Assembly (NCBI GenBank): GCA_020543525.1 | Contig: JAHYIO010000004.1 | Span: 620,001-684,000, forward strand | Source of the DNA: Coriolopsis trogii | Taxonomy: Eukaryota; Basidiomycota; Agaricomycetes; Polyporales; Polyporaceae | Length of the DNA stretch: 64,000 nucleotides | Direction of reading: 5' to 3' | Shown here: one piece after another, positions 11,653-23,701 of the stretch | Position numbering within the stretch: the first letter of the stretch is position 1 | Layout: the number at the start of each line of letters is the position of its first letter | The notes under the pieces: model-generated | Seen by the model: only the letters and a program-made list of their open reading frames with translations | Told to the model about the DNA's origin: nothing | The model's database searches: none | Made by a program: the position numbers and the translations under genes

Positions 11653-12360
11653 TTAAGTAGTGATATGCGACGATGCATAGAGCCATCCTTCCCCACATAT
11701 AGTAGGTCCGTACTTCGTTTGCCTAGGGGATGCCACCTCAGGAGAACTTGTGACATGTGTTTGGAAGTCTGCCGCCGACCCTCCACGCTGGCCTGCTGCT
11801 GTGTACTGCAGCCTGTAGTTGTCTATCTAGTGTCGTGTACAACGTCAAAGATAGCCCGCCTTCGAGCCAGGCGCATCAGTACACGGCTCATGTACGGGAT
11901 CAGATATTAAGAAAACAAATTTGTGGCGAGCACACCGTTTCGGCTGAATCCGTCACTAGGTCGCCACGTGGTTTCGAGAGCGGGCTTGTTGATTTGGGCG
12001 TCGAGCAACCTTGTCCCTAACGTCGAGCCATCTGCTCGTCGTTCACCCCGGCGTCCACGACGTGCCCGGCACCGTAGACGGAAAGTTCCCCCACCAGGAT
12101 CAAGAACGCTCAACTCTTGCTTACTCAGGGCATTCGTCCTTGCTTTCCCACTATCCCCTTGGCCGTCGCGCACAGCGAGCTCGCCGTGATACCTATCGCA
12201 TATATTGGCGGAGTCGGACGGAAAGGCAAGCATCAGGTCGCTTAGCTCAGGCCGGTACGTCCTCAGTCACTGTCAGCGTCTTCTTTTCCCCCATCTTTTC
12301 TCACATCGTCTGGCTGGTTCAGCTTGGTTCATCTTCAGTTCTTTTTGTCTCCTCTCCACC
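11653..12360. other. Intergenic and kinase leader
   Basis: 3' flank of SDR copy C and the promoter/leader of the kinase gene. A CT-rich tract (about 12283-12306) lies before the kinase start, as is usual in fungal promoters. No other gene is recognised. Confidence 0.4.
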
Positions 12361-15300
12361 ATGGATCCGTTCTCTGCCAGCCTACAGGTCCCTGATGGCT
12401 CGCTGCCTGGCCCATCGCGCCAGAACGGCGCCCGGCCAGTCTCTGTACAGCCCACCTCATCATCCGTCAATTCGCAGTCGGCGAGCCGGAAAAGGGCCTC
12501 CCACAATGTCGTGACGTCTCAGGCTCAGCAGGAAGAGCAGCCGGGGTATCGGGACATCTACTCACATCCTGCAGCTTTGGAGTATGCGGCAGCACACCCA
12601 AGGCGGACGATTCCCAAGTTCGGGCCCTACCTGCTCCTGCAAACGCTGGGCGAAGGGGAGTTTGGCAAAGTCAAGCTGGGCCTGCACATGCAGTGGGGGG
12701 AAGAGGTCGCGGTCAAGCTCATCCGACGCGGCAACATCGACTCGAGCGTGCGGATGTCCAAGGTCGAGCGGGAGATTGAGGTGTTACGGGTGCGTGTTCC
12801 ATTTACCGTCCTCTTGCGTGGCCACACATCAACGGGCGTCGACGGCAGACACTCAAACACCCTAATATCGTACGTCTCTACGACGTGATTGAGACGGACA
12901 AGTACATCGGTATAATCCTGGAATACGCATCCGGGGGCGAGTTGTTCGACCACATCCTCGCTCACCGTTATTTGCGGGAGAAGGACGCTTGCAAGCTCTT
13001 CTCGCAACTCATCTCCGGCGTCTGGTACATACACCAAAAGAAAATCGTCCATCGGGATCTCAAGCTCGAGAACCTGCTCCTTGACCGTCACCGGAATGTG
13101 ATCATCACCGACTTCGGCTTCGCCAACCGCTTCGAGCATCGTTCAGACGACCTCATGCAGACCAGCTGTGGCTCTCCTTGCTACGCTGCGCCCGAACTCG
13201 TCATCTCGGACGGGCTCTACGTCGGTTCTGCCGTGGACATCTGGTCCTGTGGTGTCATCCTGTATGCTATGCTCGCGGGCTACCTCCCCTTCGACGACGA
13301 CCCCGCCAACCCGGACGGTGACAACATCAACCTCTTGTACAAGTACATCGTGAACACGCCCCTCTCGTTTCCCGACTACATTTCCGAGGAAGCTCGGGAC
13401 CTCCTGTCCATCATGCTTGTCCCCGACCCTGCCCGTCGCGCCGACCTTCCGACCATCATGGCGCACAAATGGCTCGCTCCGTACGCGCATACATTCCAGA
13501 AGAGCGTGGCTGAGCTCGAGCGGACGGCCATTGAGCAACACCATCAGAAGCGGTTGGCCTATCAGAAGCAGATGAAGGCGGCTGCTTCCGCAGAAGCGTC
13601 CGCGACCAAGATGGCACGCAGCCAGAGTGCGCGCATCGAAGGCTACTCGTCGCAGACCTCGCCTTCGAGCTCCGGCAGACATCGGGACCAGAGGTACGCT
13701 CAACAGGCTCAACCCGAGTTCTTGTACGAGACCTCGGCGCCGGCCAGCTCGAGTCGCCGTGGTGTAAACTCTGCCATCGTCCTCCCGACCACGTCGCCAC
13801 TTGGCCTCGAGGACGATCCCTTCGCTCCTTCTCCCTCACAGGAGGTACCCTCTATCGCTCTGCCATCGGCGCAAGTCCCGGCGGATGTCACCGAGGACAG
13901 GATGCAGGTGGACGAATTATCATCCAAGCCAGCCGTTCCACCCCCGACCGCATATGCACCGGTCAAGACCACCACTCCCGAATCGAAGCGCTCCAAGGCA
14001 CCGAATCGTCACACCATCCAGGTGGAGTACGGCGAGTCGGATGCCAGGTCGGAGCGTCCCAGAGAACGTAACCACGCGAATGGGTCTTCTCCTCCTCAGG
14101 AGCGTGCCTCCAAGAAGCAGTCGCTCGACCTGGACCCCAGATCACAGAAGCCGCTGCCTGGCCCGCCGTCTTCGGCATCTCGCCAGCGCGAGAATGGGAC
14201 GACCAGGTCGGCCGTGTCTCCAGCTGTCGCGGACCCTGCTCCCCCTGTCTCCATCGAGGTGACTGGGCCGCCGGTCACCCCAGTTACCTCTGCAGAGCAG
14301 AAGCCGGTGCATTCACAGAACGGCAGCGCTGGATCGACTGGATCAGCGTCGTCCAAGAGCCGGCATCGGAAGGGATTGTCGATCGACAAGATCGGTATCT
14401 CCAAGATGTTTGGCTCTGGGAATGGTGCCGAACAGACACCCAGTGCCGTCTCGCGCTCGCCGTCTCAAAGCCAGAAGTCCGTCAAGGATGTCATCCCGTC
14501 ATCTATGAAGGACCTCGGACGGCGGCCCTCCAGTGTGCAAGTCCCGTTGTCGACTGCTTCTATCGACACGAGCAACGACTCCACCCTCCTCAGTCCGGGC
14601 GGCAGTGTCAGTGGGAAGAAGTCGTCGAGGCGCAACACCCTCACCGTTATGGTTGCTCCCATCCGCAGCTCGATCAAGAGCAAGTCGAAGAGCAAGGCTT
14701 TGGAGACGCCGATGAAGGAGAAGCCGGAAGCATCGGAGAAGAGTCGTACACCAGATTCGACGGTTGCCCCCGCTGTGCCGCCCAAGGGCGATATGATCCC
14801 ACCCTCGACGCCTCAAGTACTGCGCTCGCAAGACGAAGTTCCTGCTGGTTACGCCTCGAACACTTGGAAGAGCCAGCGCGTTCCTATCCCGGCATCGACA
14901 GTCAAAGCCAGCAAGGTCATGCAATGGTTCCGCTCCAAGAGCAAGGGCAGACCGGAAGACGTCGAAATTGAGAAGCCCGTCCTCGGCGAACGTCCCACCG
15001 AGCCTGCCGAGAAGTCGTCTACTGGTGCCCCCATCACTGTCAACACCTCCGCCGCTCGGCATCTGACCGCGGACAAATTGGCCTCGCCCTTGCCACTCAC
15101 TGCGACTCCGTCGGACGCCTCTTTTGCTCCGGCCAGCTTCACCAACCGCATGCTCGGCAGAATTGGTGGCAACAGGGTCAACCTTCGCGTGCATCACGGT
15201 GCTGTCGACACGACCACGATCACGACGGGCTCACCGCCGGAGGTCATGAAACACGTGAAGGCTGTGCTCGAGGGTATGGGCATCGAGATTACCATCGAGC

Positions 15301-15911
15301 ACGAGTACAAGTACAGGTGTATTCGGCCGAAGAGGAAGCGGACCGGTCTGGGCTTGCGCGATGGCTCAGGGAGCCTGGCCGCGTTCACCATGGTGGGCTC
15401 TGCTGCATCGAACGGGGTGTGTATTGAGGCTCCTACAAATGAAGAGTGACTGACCAAGTGATCCCTCAGGTCGACAAGCGCGGTCTGCCTGTCCCGTCGC
15501 AATCCAACTTTGCGCCGTCCACCGGGGGCATGTTGCGAGGACTTCTCATGCGCCGCCAGTCGTCGCAGGTCTCCACCAACACTCTGCATCAGGTCTCGCC
15601 GTCGGCGGAGTCGGATCCCGGTTCGGACGCAGTACTCGTCTCCGGCTCGGAGGCCGCCTCGCCCATCGGCCTCGACGCCATCTACGGCGACACCCAGCAC
15701 GATGCGGGTGACGAAGTACGGTTCTCTGTCGAGCTGACTCGCCTCGATCGTCTGGATGATACGTTCAGTTTGGATATCCGTAGGTTGAAGGGTAACCTGC
15801 GGAGCTACAAGTTCCTGTACGACACCCTTAGAGAGTGAGTGCCTCGTTGCTTATGAGGCCAGATTTGATGCTGACGCGTCGTATTGTAGGCGCGCTGACC
15901 TCCAGCGGTGA
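12361..15911 (+). CDS. Serine/threonine kinase, Kin4/Frk1 type with C-terminal KA1 domain
   Basis: Four exons, 12361-12789, 12849-15416, 15470-15834 and 15890-15911; 1127 residues. The start is in an ideal context (CTCCACCATGGAT). The kinase domain spans about 91-375: P-loop GEGEFGKV (97-104), VAVKLIRR, HRDLKLEN (about 211-218), ITDFGFAN, activation loop TSCGSPCYAAPE, and WSCGVILYAMLAGYLPFDDD. The close match of GEGEFGKVKLG and CGSPCYAAPEL points to the yeast Kin4/Frk1 (spindle position checkpoint) and fission yeast ppk1 group. About 600 residues of disordered Ser/Pro linker follow, then a conserved block VKAVLEGMGIEITIEHEYKY and a KA1-type end (RFSVELTRLDRLDDTFSLD to RADLQR), which in related kinases binds acidic lipids. 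Exons 3 and 4 are confirmed by the duplicate next door. Function is inferred. Confidence 0.92.
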
Positions 15912-16506
15912 GCGCAACGCTGTTGATGTAATGGCCTCGGCTGTATATGACATCTGCCTGTCACCTATCCCTGCATCGGGCATGGCATGACTTTTCACGC
16001 TCGTGGTTCGTACATTCATGTGTCAATACTCCGTCTCCCTACCTCACGTCTCGTGTTGCTCTCTATCTTTACGGTCTGCCTCTAATCACTCCTTGTGTTT
16101 GCCTTCTTTTCCTTTTTCTCTGATCCCCTCTCCTGCGCTCTGAAAACCCCTTAGGTAACCCTATTAATATTGGTCTCTCTGAGTGCTCTTTCCTGCGGTT
16201 ATGTAGCCGGTACTCCCATATGGAAGCCGTTCTCATCGCGTGTTTCATAGTCTGTTCGTCGCCGTTATGTGATATAACTTCTTTCTCCCTCGGATCCGCA
16301 CACTTTCATGTCACGACTCCAGCTGCATTGTTCCTCTCTTTGTGCATACGCCCCATCATCCGCAAAATATACCACGACCTTGCCCCACGAAATGCGCATG
16401 TGTGAACCGTCTGCTGCTGGTAACGCGATACTTGCTCCCACTATAAACAGCGCTTGATCCCGACATGTGAGCGTTTCCTTAAGCTATTCACAAAAGCCCG
16501 CCTAGC
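15912..16506. other. Intergenic between kinase and its KA1 duplicate
   Basis: Pyrimidine-rich 3' flank of the kinase gene. No coding sequence is recognised. It carries the promoter of the KA1-only gene at its right end. Confidence 0.4.
16442..16447 (+). promoter_or_regulatory. TATA box of KA1-only gene
   Basis: TATAAA, 60-65 bp before the ATG at 16507. This sequence is not part of the duplicated kinase segment, so the copy may have gained its own promoter. Confidence 0.5.
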
Positions 16507-17360
16507 ATGAGTAACTTGGCTTCTTCCCATGCCCCTCACTGCGACTGCTTCTCGCTACAACACTGCATCGTTCGTACGCTGGACGGGATAAGTGGCCACA
16601 GGGTCAATATGCGCGTGCACCAAGGCGCTGTCGACCCCTCTCTGATCGTCACGACGGGTTCGCCAACGGAGGTCATGGAACATGTCAAGGCTGTACTCGA
16701 AGGCATGGGTATCAAGGTCACCGTTGAACACGAGTACAAATATAGGTGCATCCGGCCGAAGAAAATGAACGCTGCAACAGAGGAGGTACTATGCGTTGAG
16801 GCTCCGTTGAGGTCGATGGTCTCTAGATCTGACCATGTTTGTAGATCGATCGCGACACACCGGGCTTGCCTACGGTCGCACAGGCTGAGGCACTACAGGC
16901 GGTGTCTGTGCCTTCGGCGAGGCTTGGAGATATGTCGCGAGAGCTTCTCGTGAGCCAGTCCTCGCGGATATCAGCCAACACCCTCCAGGAGATGTCGCCA
17001 TCGGTAGGATCCGATGCGGACGTCGACTCGAACGCAACCCTAGGGCTCGTCCCCGGGCCCAGCAACCAGCCGAGTCCGGAGAATACGGCCTCGACCCTCG
17101 TTCTCGAGCATGGGTACGGCGACACCCAGCATGATGTGGGTGGAGAAGTGCGGTTCTCTGTAGAGCTCACGCGTCTCGATCGCTTGGACGACACGTTCAG
17201 TGTGGATATCCGACGCTTGAAGGGCAACCTCCGGAGCTACATGTTGCTATATAACGTACTGAGAGAGTGAGGGTTCCCGCTTGCTTCGAGGAATGTTGTG
17301 GGCTCTGAATGGCTTTCTCCCAGGCGCGCCGACCTTCAGCGATGGGGGCAAAGCTTGTGA
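16507..17360 (+). CDS. KA1-only protein, partial duplicate of the Kin4-like kinase
   Basis: Exons 16507-16785, 16845-17266 and 17324-17360; 245 residues with no stop. From about codon 3 the DNA resembles the kinase gene from about 15076 on: VNMRVHQGAVD, HVKAVLEGMGIKVTVEHEYK, the spacer, and EVRFSVELTRLDRLDDTFSVD to RADLQR. Both introns fall at the same places as the last two kinase introns, so this was a DNA-level duplication, not retroposition. The kinase TGA is TGG here, adding WGQSL. There is no kinase domain. The early part before the similarity is short, and the first residues after it are diverged. If expressed it could compete for membrane lipid or partners of the parent kinase; that is speculation. 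A decaying fragment is possible, but the frame and all splice sites are kept. Confidence 0.7.
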
Positions 17361-17455
17361 CATAAAGTAGAGGCAAAGTTCGGATCTTGCATGATGGCAC
17401 AAGCGAAAACAAAAAATGCTCTCCGAATAGCGAACAGTACACGGCCTTTATACCT

Positions 17456-20024
17456 TCATGTTAGGTGAACGTACGTCCGGCGTATCCTGCTCCTTCTCTC
17501 CGGAAGCAACTCTGGCAGATGATTCACAATTGTAGAGGATGCGTCTGTAGGAAGATATGATCTAGTCCGGTCGCTGGGAGCGTAGAGAGCGCGTGTGACG
17601 TATTCGCATCGTAGATCTCCGCCGGTACACCTATCCTTATTCCCGCCTTCTAATTGGCCGGAACATCTGGAAACACCAATGCATCCGCTATTGCGTGTCC
17701 ATGGTTTGGGCTCCGGAAAGAGGAGGCAGTCGATTGCACATCGACTGGTGTCCTTGCTAAGTGGCAGGTAGACGTATAGGAGGTCGTCGCGCTTGGTCAC
17801 CATACCGCCGGTGACGTTGAACACGGCCAGATTCCACCCCGCAGCTTGAGCAGCATCATCCGAGTCCGGTAGGATGTATGCGTAGACATCAGGGACGGGA
17901 CGTTTCAAAGGTAAGACGTAGTACCAGCCTCGCATGCCGTCCTCGGTACAGACCGCAGGCTCCTCCTCGTGGTCGTCGACCATCTCGGAGATGTTAGCGA
18001 GCGAGCGCGGGGCCCACCCAAATCCTGCCAGGCTAAGCTTCTCGCCCCATGCGAGTGGGAGGGTGCGGGGGACCTTGCCAAGTTGGACGAGACACGCCTT
18101 CACGCGTTCTTGGGCGACATTCGGGCCCGTGATGGAGAGCAATGCGGCGACATCGAGCTCGAGAAGACTGGAGACCGCGATGATCTCGTCTTCGGGCTTT
18201 GTGGTCGCCCTCCCGTTCAGCATGGCAATCACGGACGTTATCGGCAGGTTGCCTTTCGCGTAGTACTCTAGAAAGAACGCGACGGACTTCCTCGATGACG
18301 GGTGTTCCATGGAGACGCGCAGCTCCTCCACGGGTTGCTCCTCGACCGCCATCGGGAGCGGCAAATTGTCGATAGCAGAGTTGAAGTGGAAGAGAGTATC
18401 CGACGCACATGCGAAGTACAGCTGCTGTGCGAGCACGGCCTCTTGAAGCGTCCAGACACGGCGCATCCAGCCCGATTGCGCGATCCGCACAAGAATTTCC
18501 TGTATTGAGTCGGGGGTGTTTGCGTCAATGAGGGCCTTGGAGCACATCGCGCGCAGGCTTGCATCAAGGACCACTACAGCAGTCGCTTCCTTGTACGTGC
18601 GGGCCATGAGCTTGATCGCGCTTTTGCGCAGGGATCCTTGGCCAGGAATACAAAGAGAATCGATCCAGAAAGCGCCTGTACCCGGTAGGACCTTCCGAGC
18701 ATAGGCTGCCAGACGCGAGACTTGACATATGGGTAACCCCTGCTCCGTCGTGCTGCCCATCCCATCGGCCCATACATGCGAGATCGCAACGTACGGCCCA
18801 ACGTGGGACGTATGAACATGCAGTGATGGCCCTCCTCCGGATGTATCAAGCACTACAACGGGAATGATGCCTTGCCCGAGGAGTCTCTGTACTTCGCCCT
18901 CTGGTGGTTTGATGAAGGCGCAGGAGCAAGCAGGAGGGTCATGACAAGGGGGGTGGTTGTCCGGATCGGCAACGGTATAGAAGATACATGAGGACTTAGT
19001 GCAGTTTCTGTGTTCGTCTTTGCTGTTTCGAACGTAAGGTGGCAGGAAGCAGAGGAAGGACTGTATAGAGGGAGTGTCTTCGAAGGCTCGATGCGTGGCG
19101 AGCGTGTACTCGCACCACCCCACACGCAGCATGTATCGCAGGCACGATCGGCGCACGACAGGGGCGCTCGGGAATGTGCCGGAGTGGTCGAGCTTGTCTC
19201 GCAGGGCGTGCATTTTCGGGACGTCTGCCCAGACCGCATAAGAGGCACCGCAGAGAGCAAAGACGAAGAACAAGAGTTGGCCTATGAGGTCGTCCATGGG
19301 TATCATGGCTCCGGGCTCGAAGTGGTCAACTCTGATTCCATACCACAGCGAGAAGTAGTTGTCGTCTTCGAAAAATCGCAAGACATTCTCTAGGGTATGG
19401 GCTACCTGACGACCTCGGGCTATTCGGGTCTTCTCGCTTGGCCAAGTGTATTGTAGCATGTAGTCCCGCCATATGCGCATGAGCCGTACCGAGCGCAGTC
19501 CAGAGATTACTAAGCGTTCCTGGTCAGTCGTGCTCGCAGGCGTGAGGAGCACAGATTCCTGTACAGACACTGCCATTACCGTTTCGAGGAGGCCGAAGGT
19601 CAGCGTACTGATGAGACTCCCCACAGTAACGGGATCCCGGTCCTTTATGGGCGCACGATGTACAGGATACCCGCGGAGCCGCAAGTATGCGTCCAAGTCC
19701 GAGGTGGGGTCGAAGCCGTCATGAGGGAACCCGAGCCAGTAAATGTCCAGTGGGCGGGGTATATCGAAAGCTGCTTCGCCGACTGCGCGCTCTGGTTCGC
19801 CGCCCTCGGTCCCAATCCTTTCGAGTTTGGACGGGGTAGGCACACTGAACAACATCATATCTGCCGTTCACAGAGCATGGTTATGAGTGTATGCAAGACG
19901 AGGCATATGCAATCTGACCTGGTAGAGCTCCCCATGAAGACCGGCGGAAACGCCACATCTTACGAAGTTTGTGGCCGCCAATGGACAAGAGTGTGTCTCG
20001 CAGCGTACGGTTCGCTGTGAGCAT
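17456..20024 (-). CDS. HET-domain protein
   Basis: HET domains act in fungal heterokaryon incompatibility and related cell-death responses. Two exons: 20024-19919 and 19860-17456; 836 residues. The junction (CCAG|gtcaga..ggcag|AT) gives GALPDMMLFSVPTPSKLERIG, a continuous block, which supports the short first exon. The HET domain lies at about 390-485: YVAISHVWADG, then FWIDSLCIPGQG and RKSAIKLMARTYKEATAVVVLD, then GWMRRVWTLQEAVLA. The long N-terminal part (about 350 residues) contains hydrophobic stretches (LIGQLLFFVFALCGASYAVW) and a Cys/His-rich segment (CTKSSCIFYTVADPDNHPPC). No repeats or NTPase are present. An in-frame extension to 20186 exists, so the start is not certain. Partner and trigger are unknown. 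Confidence 0.85.
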
Positions 20025-20679
20025 ACCGGCTCCTGTGTCATCACCATCACTTGTCTTGTTTGGATAACGTGGTCGTGGTGACTTCAACCACCTCCGACCG
20101 CGCTCAAGCAAGTCCAATTTCTCGCCATGGCGCAAGACTTGACGATCCGCAAGATGTGTCTGGGAGACAGCTATCAGGGCCAGCATTCAAAGTTGCTGAC
20201 GAGCTTACCGGGATGGTTGAAGGGACACATCCGACTTCTTTTGGGCTTGCTGGCGCCTTGCCCTGCGTTGTCCTCGCTGTGTCGTCGGAGAGCTCTCCGA
20301 GCTCAGCAGCAAGTCTTCGTCCGCGCGAACGCGCACCATCGTGTGCTGCCAGCGTTTGGACGGGTCGCTCGTCTTTGAACCTGGTCGCAGAATCACTTTT
20401 CATTCGAGCCACAGTAAGAAGATACGGGACCAGAGCTTGGATGGTGGTAGTACGGATGCAAGGACAAGTCGCCCCGATGGCTGCGCTCCTGGTCCAGCGT
20501 CTCGACGTTTCCTCCGACTCACCCGACAGCGTCTCCACTGGGACTGGGGTGGTCGCGACGATGGTGACCTCACTGCCAACAGCAAGGCTGTGTGTGAACA
20601 CGGCTCACAGCTCCTGTTTCATTCATTGGTACTGCTCGCAGCCCCGGCGCACATCGTAATCCTTGCTGAGCCGCCTGAG
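20025..20679. other. Region between HET gene and PH-CNH gene
   Basis: Open frames exist on both strands but none shows a conserved domain. I looked here for the DH (RhoGEF) domain expected before PH-CNH and found none in any frame. Confidence 0.4.
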
Positions 20680-23294
20680 CTCCGGGTGCACTCCTCCAAA
20701 TCGCATCAAACGTGGACTATGACGACCCTCCAGACTGGTTCTACGACAACGCACCAGTGATTGTATATACGACAGCGCAAGACTGCTCAATACCGCGAGG
20801 AAGCGTGAAAGACACCGAAGATCTTCTCAATCTGGTGCGTGGCAGTCGGAAGCAATGGTCGAGGGACATGCAGCGTCAGGTCAGTCCCTTGGCGTCGCGT
20901 ATCTATTGGCGACGGCTCGTTGAGACTGACACAGTGGCGGACAGAGCCACACGATCGGCATGCTAGGGTGCAGTGGTACAGCGAGAGGCTTGCATTTGAG
21001 GCGGTTCAAGTCGTGGTGAGTAGTTGTTAGTAGGAAGCATTTGTTGTGGATGACCCAACGGGTCGGGCGACGGGCAGGACCTTGACTTCGCGAACCCAGC
21101 GCGGGAGGTTGTCTATGCTGGGCAACTGTTTAGGCAGAACGACCCACTCAAGAGGAGTGTGAACGGGTGGAAGGAGCTATGGGTCGTGCTATTTGACCAC
21201 TACTGTGCGTGCCTACCCTCTCCTTCATCTACTGCATGCTGAACCGACAACGACGACGAGCCCAGTGGTCATGACGAAACCGAAGGGCAAGGGCGACGAT
21301 TTGAAGTATGTCGTTTGGAAGCCTGTGAGCACTCCTCATGCCTACGGACGGGCGACGTCCAGAAGCTGAACGAAACCCCTCTCCCTCCATCGAACGAAAG
21401 CCAATCCGTATCGAACTCCTTGCATTGGCAAGTGCCACGATACGGCCGGTACAACGGAGCAACACCCTCTCAAGGATGATGCGTCCAGGGCGCGACTCAC
21501 CCGACCCACTCTCCTCACTCGAACACATTCTCGACAGTATCAACATCCACCACGGCAGCGGCAACAGCTCTCACGGCAACCGTGAAAACTACTACCCTCT
21601 CTCATTCAGCTGCCATGGGAAGAACGCCGCGTCCTACACGCTATATGCGGGAACACTCGACGAGCGCAACGAGTGGCGGCGAAAGATCAAGGAGGCGACC
21701 GGGGCGCGGAAGGCTGCGCAGGCTGAGAGCGCCGTGTTCACTATCGAAACGGTCACAGCAGACACGGCGGCAAGCCAGGACGCCCCCGCCCATCAAGCAG
21801 GGCTCGTCACTGGGCGGATCTCGTGCACACTGCCCTTCAGTGAGTGACAGTGGGTTTTGTTGGTATCTGAGCTGGACCTCTTCCGACAGCTCGGAGTGAT
21901 GGGCATGAGCTCATCGCCATCGGAAGTGAGGACGGCATTTGGATCGGTATGCAACATCAGCCAGAAAGTGGGTGAGAGCGGCATGAGGATGCTGCTACTG
22001 CTCTGTTGACTTCTCCCCGTAGGTATTCAGCGTGTTATCGCGCTTCGTCTGGTCACCCAGATCGCATTCCTTGCCGATTTCGGGTTGTTCATTCTGCTTG
22101 CCGACAAGGTAGGCAAGTCCCAGCATGCGCAGAATTGCAATGATACAAGTATCTTTCCTCCAAATAGTCTGTATATGCGATTGGCATCGAAAGCGTAGTA
22201 CCTGTTGGAAGTGAAGATCCGGACATATCGCCTTTTGGGTTGCAGAAGCTGAGCGGCGACAAGCACATACAGTACTTCAGTGTTGGTTATCAGAACGGTA
22301 GAACGCTGATAGTGAGCAAATATCGGAAAGGCGTGAGTGGTCGTACTCATGTCTTCTTGTGGTTATCGAGCTGATGTTGGTGGCATAGCTCGATAGCGTG
22401 TTCAGTGAGGTGGAGGTGACGTCGTCAGGCCTGCATGGAAGGCGATTCACCAATCATCGGGTAAGCATAGAAAAAGTCCTATTCTGCGCATCTGGTGTTG
22501 AACGATTTGTAGAGCTTCTTCGTACCCTCAGACTCGCATGATTTGCTTTTTCTCAAGTCCAAAGTTTGCATCCTATGTCCGCGAGGGTTCGAGATCATGG
22601 CATTGTCCGAGTATGTTTGTCACTTCTAATCAACAAAGACTGACACTGAACGCGTTATCGTAGCTACTCGAGCGCAACTATCCCTCATGACGATGACTTG
22701 CGCAGGCTAGGCAAGCGTCCGATCACATCTAAACCCCTCGCCATGTTTCGCATACGAGAAGACGAATTCCTGTTATGTTATGACGGTGAGGCTTGATATG
22801 TGTCTCGGTGGCTGTCTGGAATGACTCACTGATCCTGCGTAGAGTTCGGTATGTACGTTGACAAGCGCGGAACACCCTCTCGATCACCGCCAACGCTGGA
22901 ATGGGAAGGCGTCGCATCTCATGCGGCGTGGCATCCGCCATACATCGTTCTCTTCAGCTCGTCCTTCATCGAAGTGCGGCATGTGGAGTCTGGCCGTCTG
23001 GCGCAGCTTGTCAACGGGCATGATATACGCTGTACTTGGGACGGGCGTGGCGTCGTCCGTTCAGACGGGATCGACGACTTTGACGACCCGAAGACGCCGC
23101 GCATACATGCGGTCATGGACGACTCGGAGATAGCCTCCTTCGCGAGGAACGCTTCGATCTCACGTTCGCGCAGCCCGCCGACACGCCAGCACGCCGTAGC
23201 ACTTGTGCCAACGGAGCGACTCGTCGTACCTGGTACGCGGTACTCGCCATCTCTGCTGAGTGTTGCGGACACGTTGCCTCCATATGTACCCTGA
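20680..23294 (+). CDS. PH-CNH protein related to ROM2-type RhoGEFs, no DH domain seen
   Basis: Rho1 exchange factors of the ROM2 group carry DH, PH and CNH (citron) domains. Here I can splice only the last two. Exons: about 20680-20879, 20935-21015, 21078-21204, 21266-21324, 21401-21839, 21890-21946, 22023-22108, 22168-22332, 22389-22460, 22513-22610, 22664-22785 and 22843-23294; every junction keeps phase. The PH part has DLDFANPAREVVYAGQL, GWKELWVVLFDHYLVMTKPK, IRIELLALAS and YTLYAGTLDERNEWRRKIKE. The CNH part has GHELIAIGSEDGIWIG, VTQIAFLADFGLFILLADK, FEIMALSDYSS, FLLCYDEFGMYVDKRG, and AWHPPYIVLFSSSFIEVRHV. The first exon (PPDWFYDNAPVIVYTT) is not recognised and its 5' end is a guess. Either a DH-less paralogue or a truncated gene; without DH, GEF activity is not expected. 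Confidence 0.75.
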
Positions 23295-23701
23295 ATCTAC
23301 TCGCCCGTCTCGTGCTAGGGTCAGAGAATACTCACGGACCGCATATCACTAAGCTTGGATGGTGTTGCATGTAACTTATTGCTCTGTTAGACTCACGATC
23401 GACTTGCTTTGCTTTGCTCCAGCCTCCTAGAGACCCGGTCATGTGATGTGCGAGTGGGCTGAGACGGTAGCGGAGGCTTCTTCGCTTCCTCCTCTTTCTC
23501 TTGACCACAACCATCTCGACGCCCGATTTTGCACACAGCCTATTCTGCATACCCCTTACGACTTGAAGACCATCCTGTAGGCTCTTAGTCTCTCTGTCTT
23601 ACGCAACTGCACTCAAGCGATCCTGCAGATCATCAACTGTTACGAACCAAACACACTAATCCACAACTCAACACCTACCACTTACCACAATATTCGCCGA
23701 G
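23295..23701. other. Intergenic
   Basis: 3' flank of the PH-CNH gene and AC-rich leader of the next gene. Nothing else is recognised. Confidence 0.35.

Noticed and set aside
20051..20659. A 202-codon plus-strand frame and a 165-codon minus-strand frame
   Set aside because: They overlap each other, look like GC-driven open frames and match no domain.
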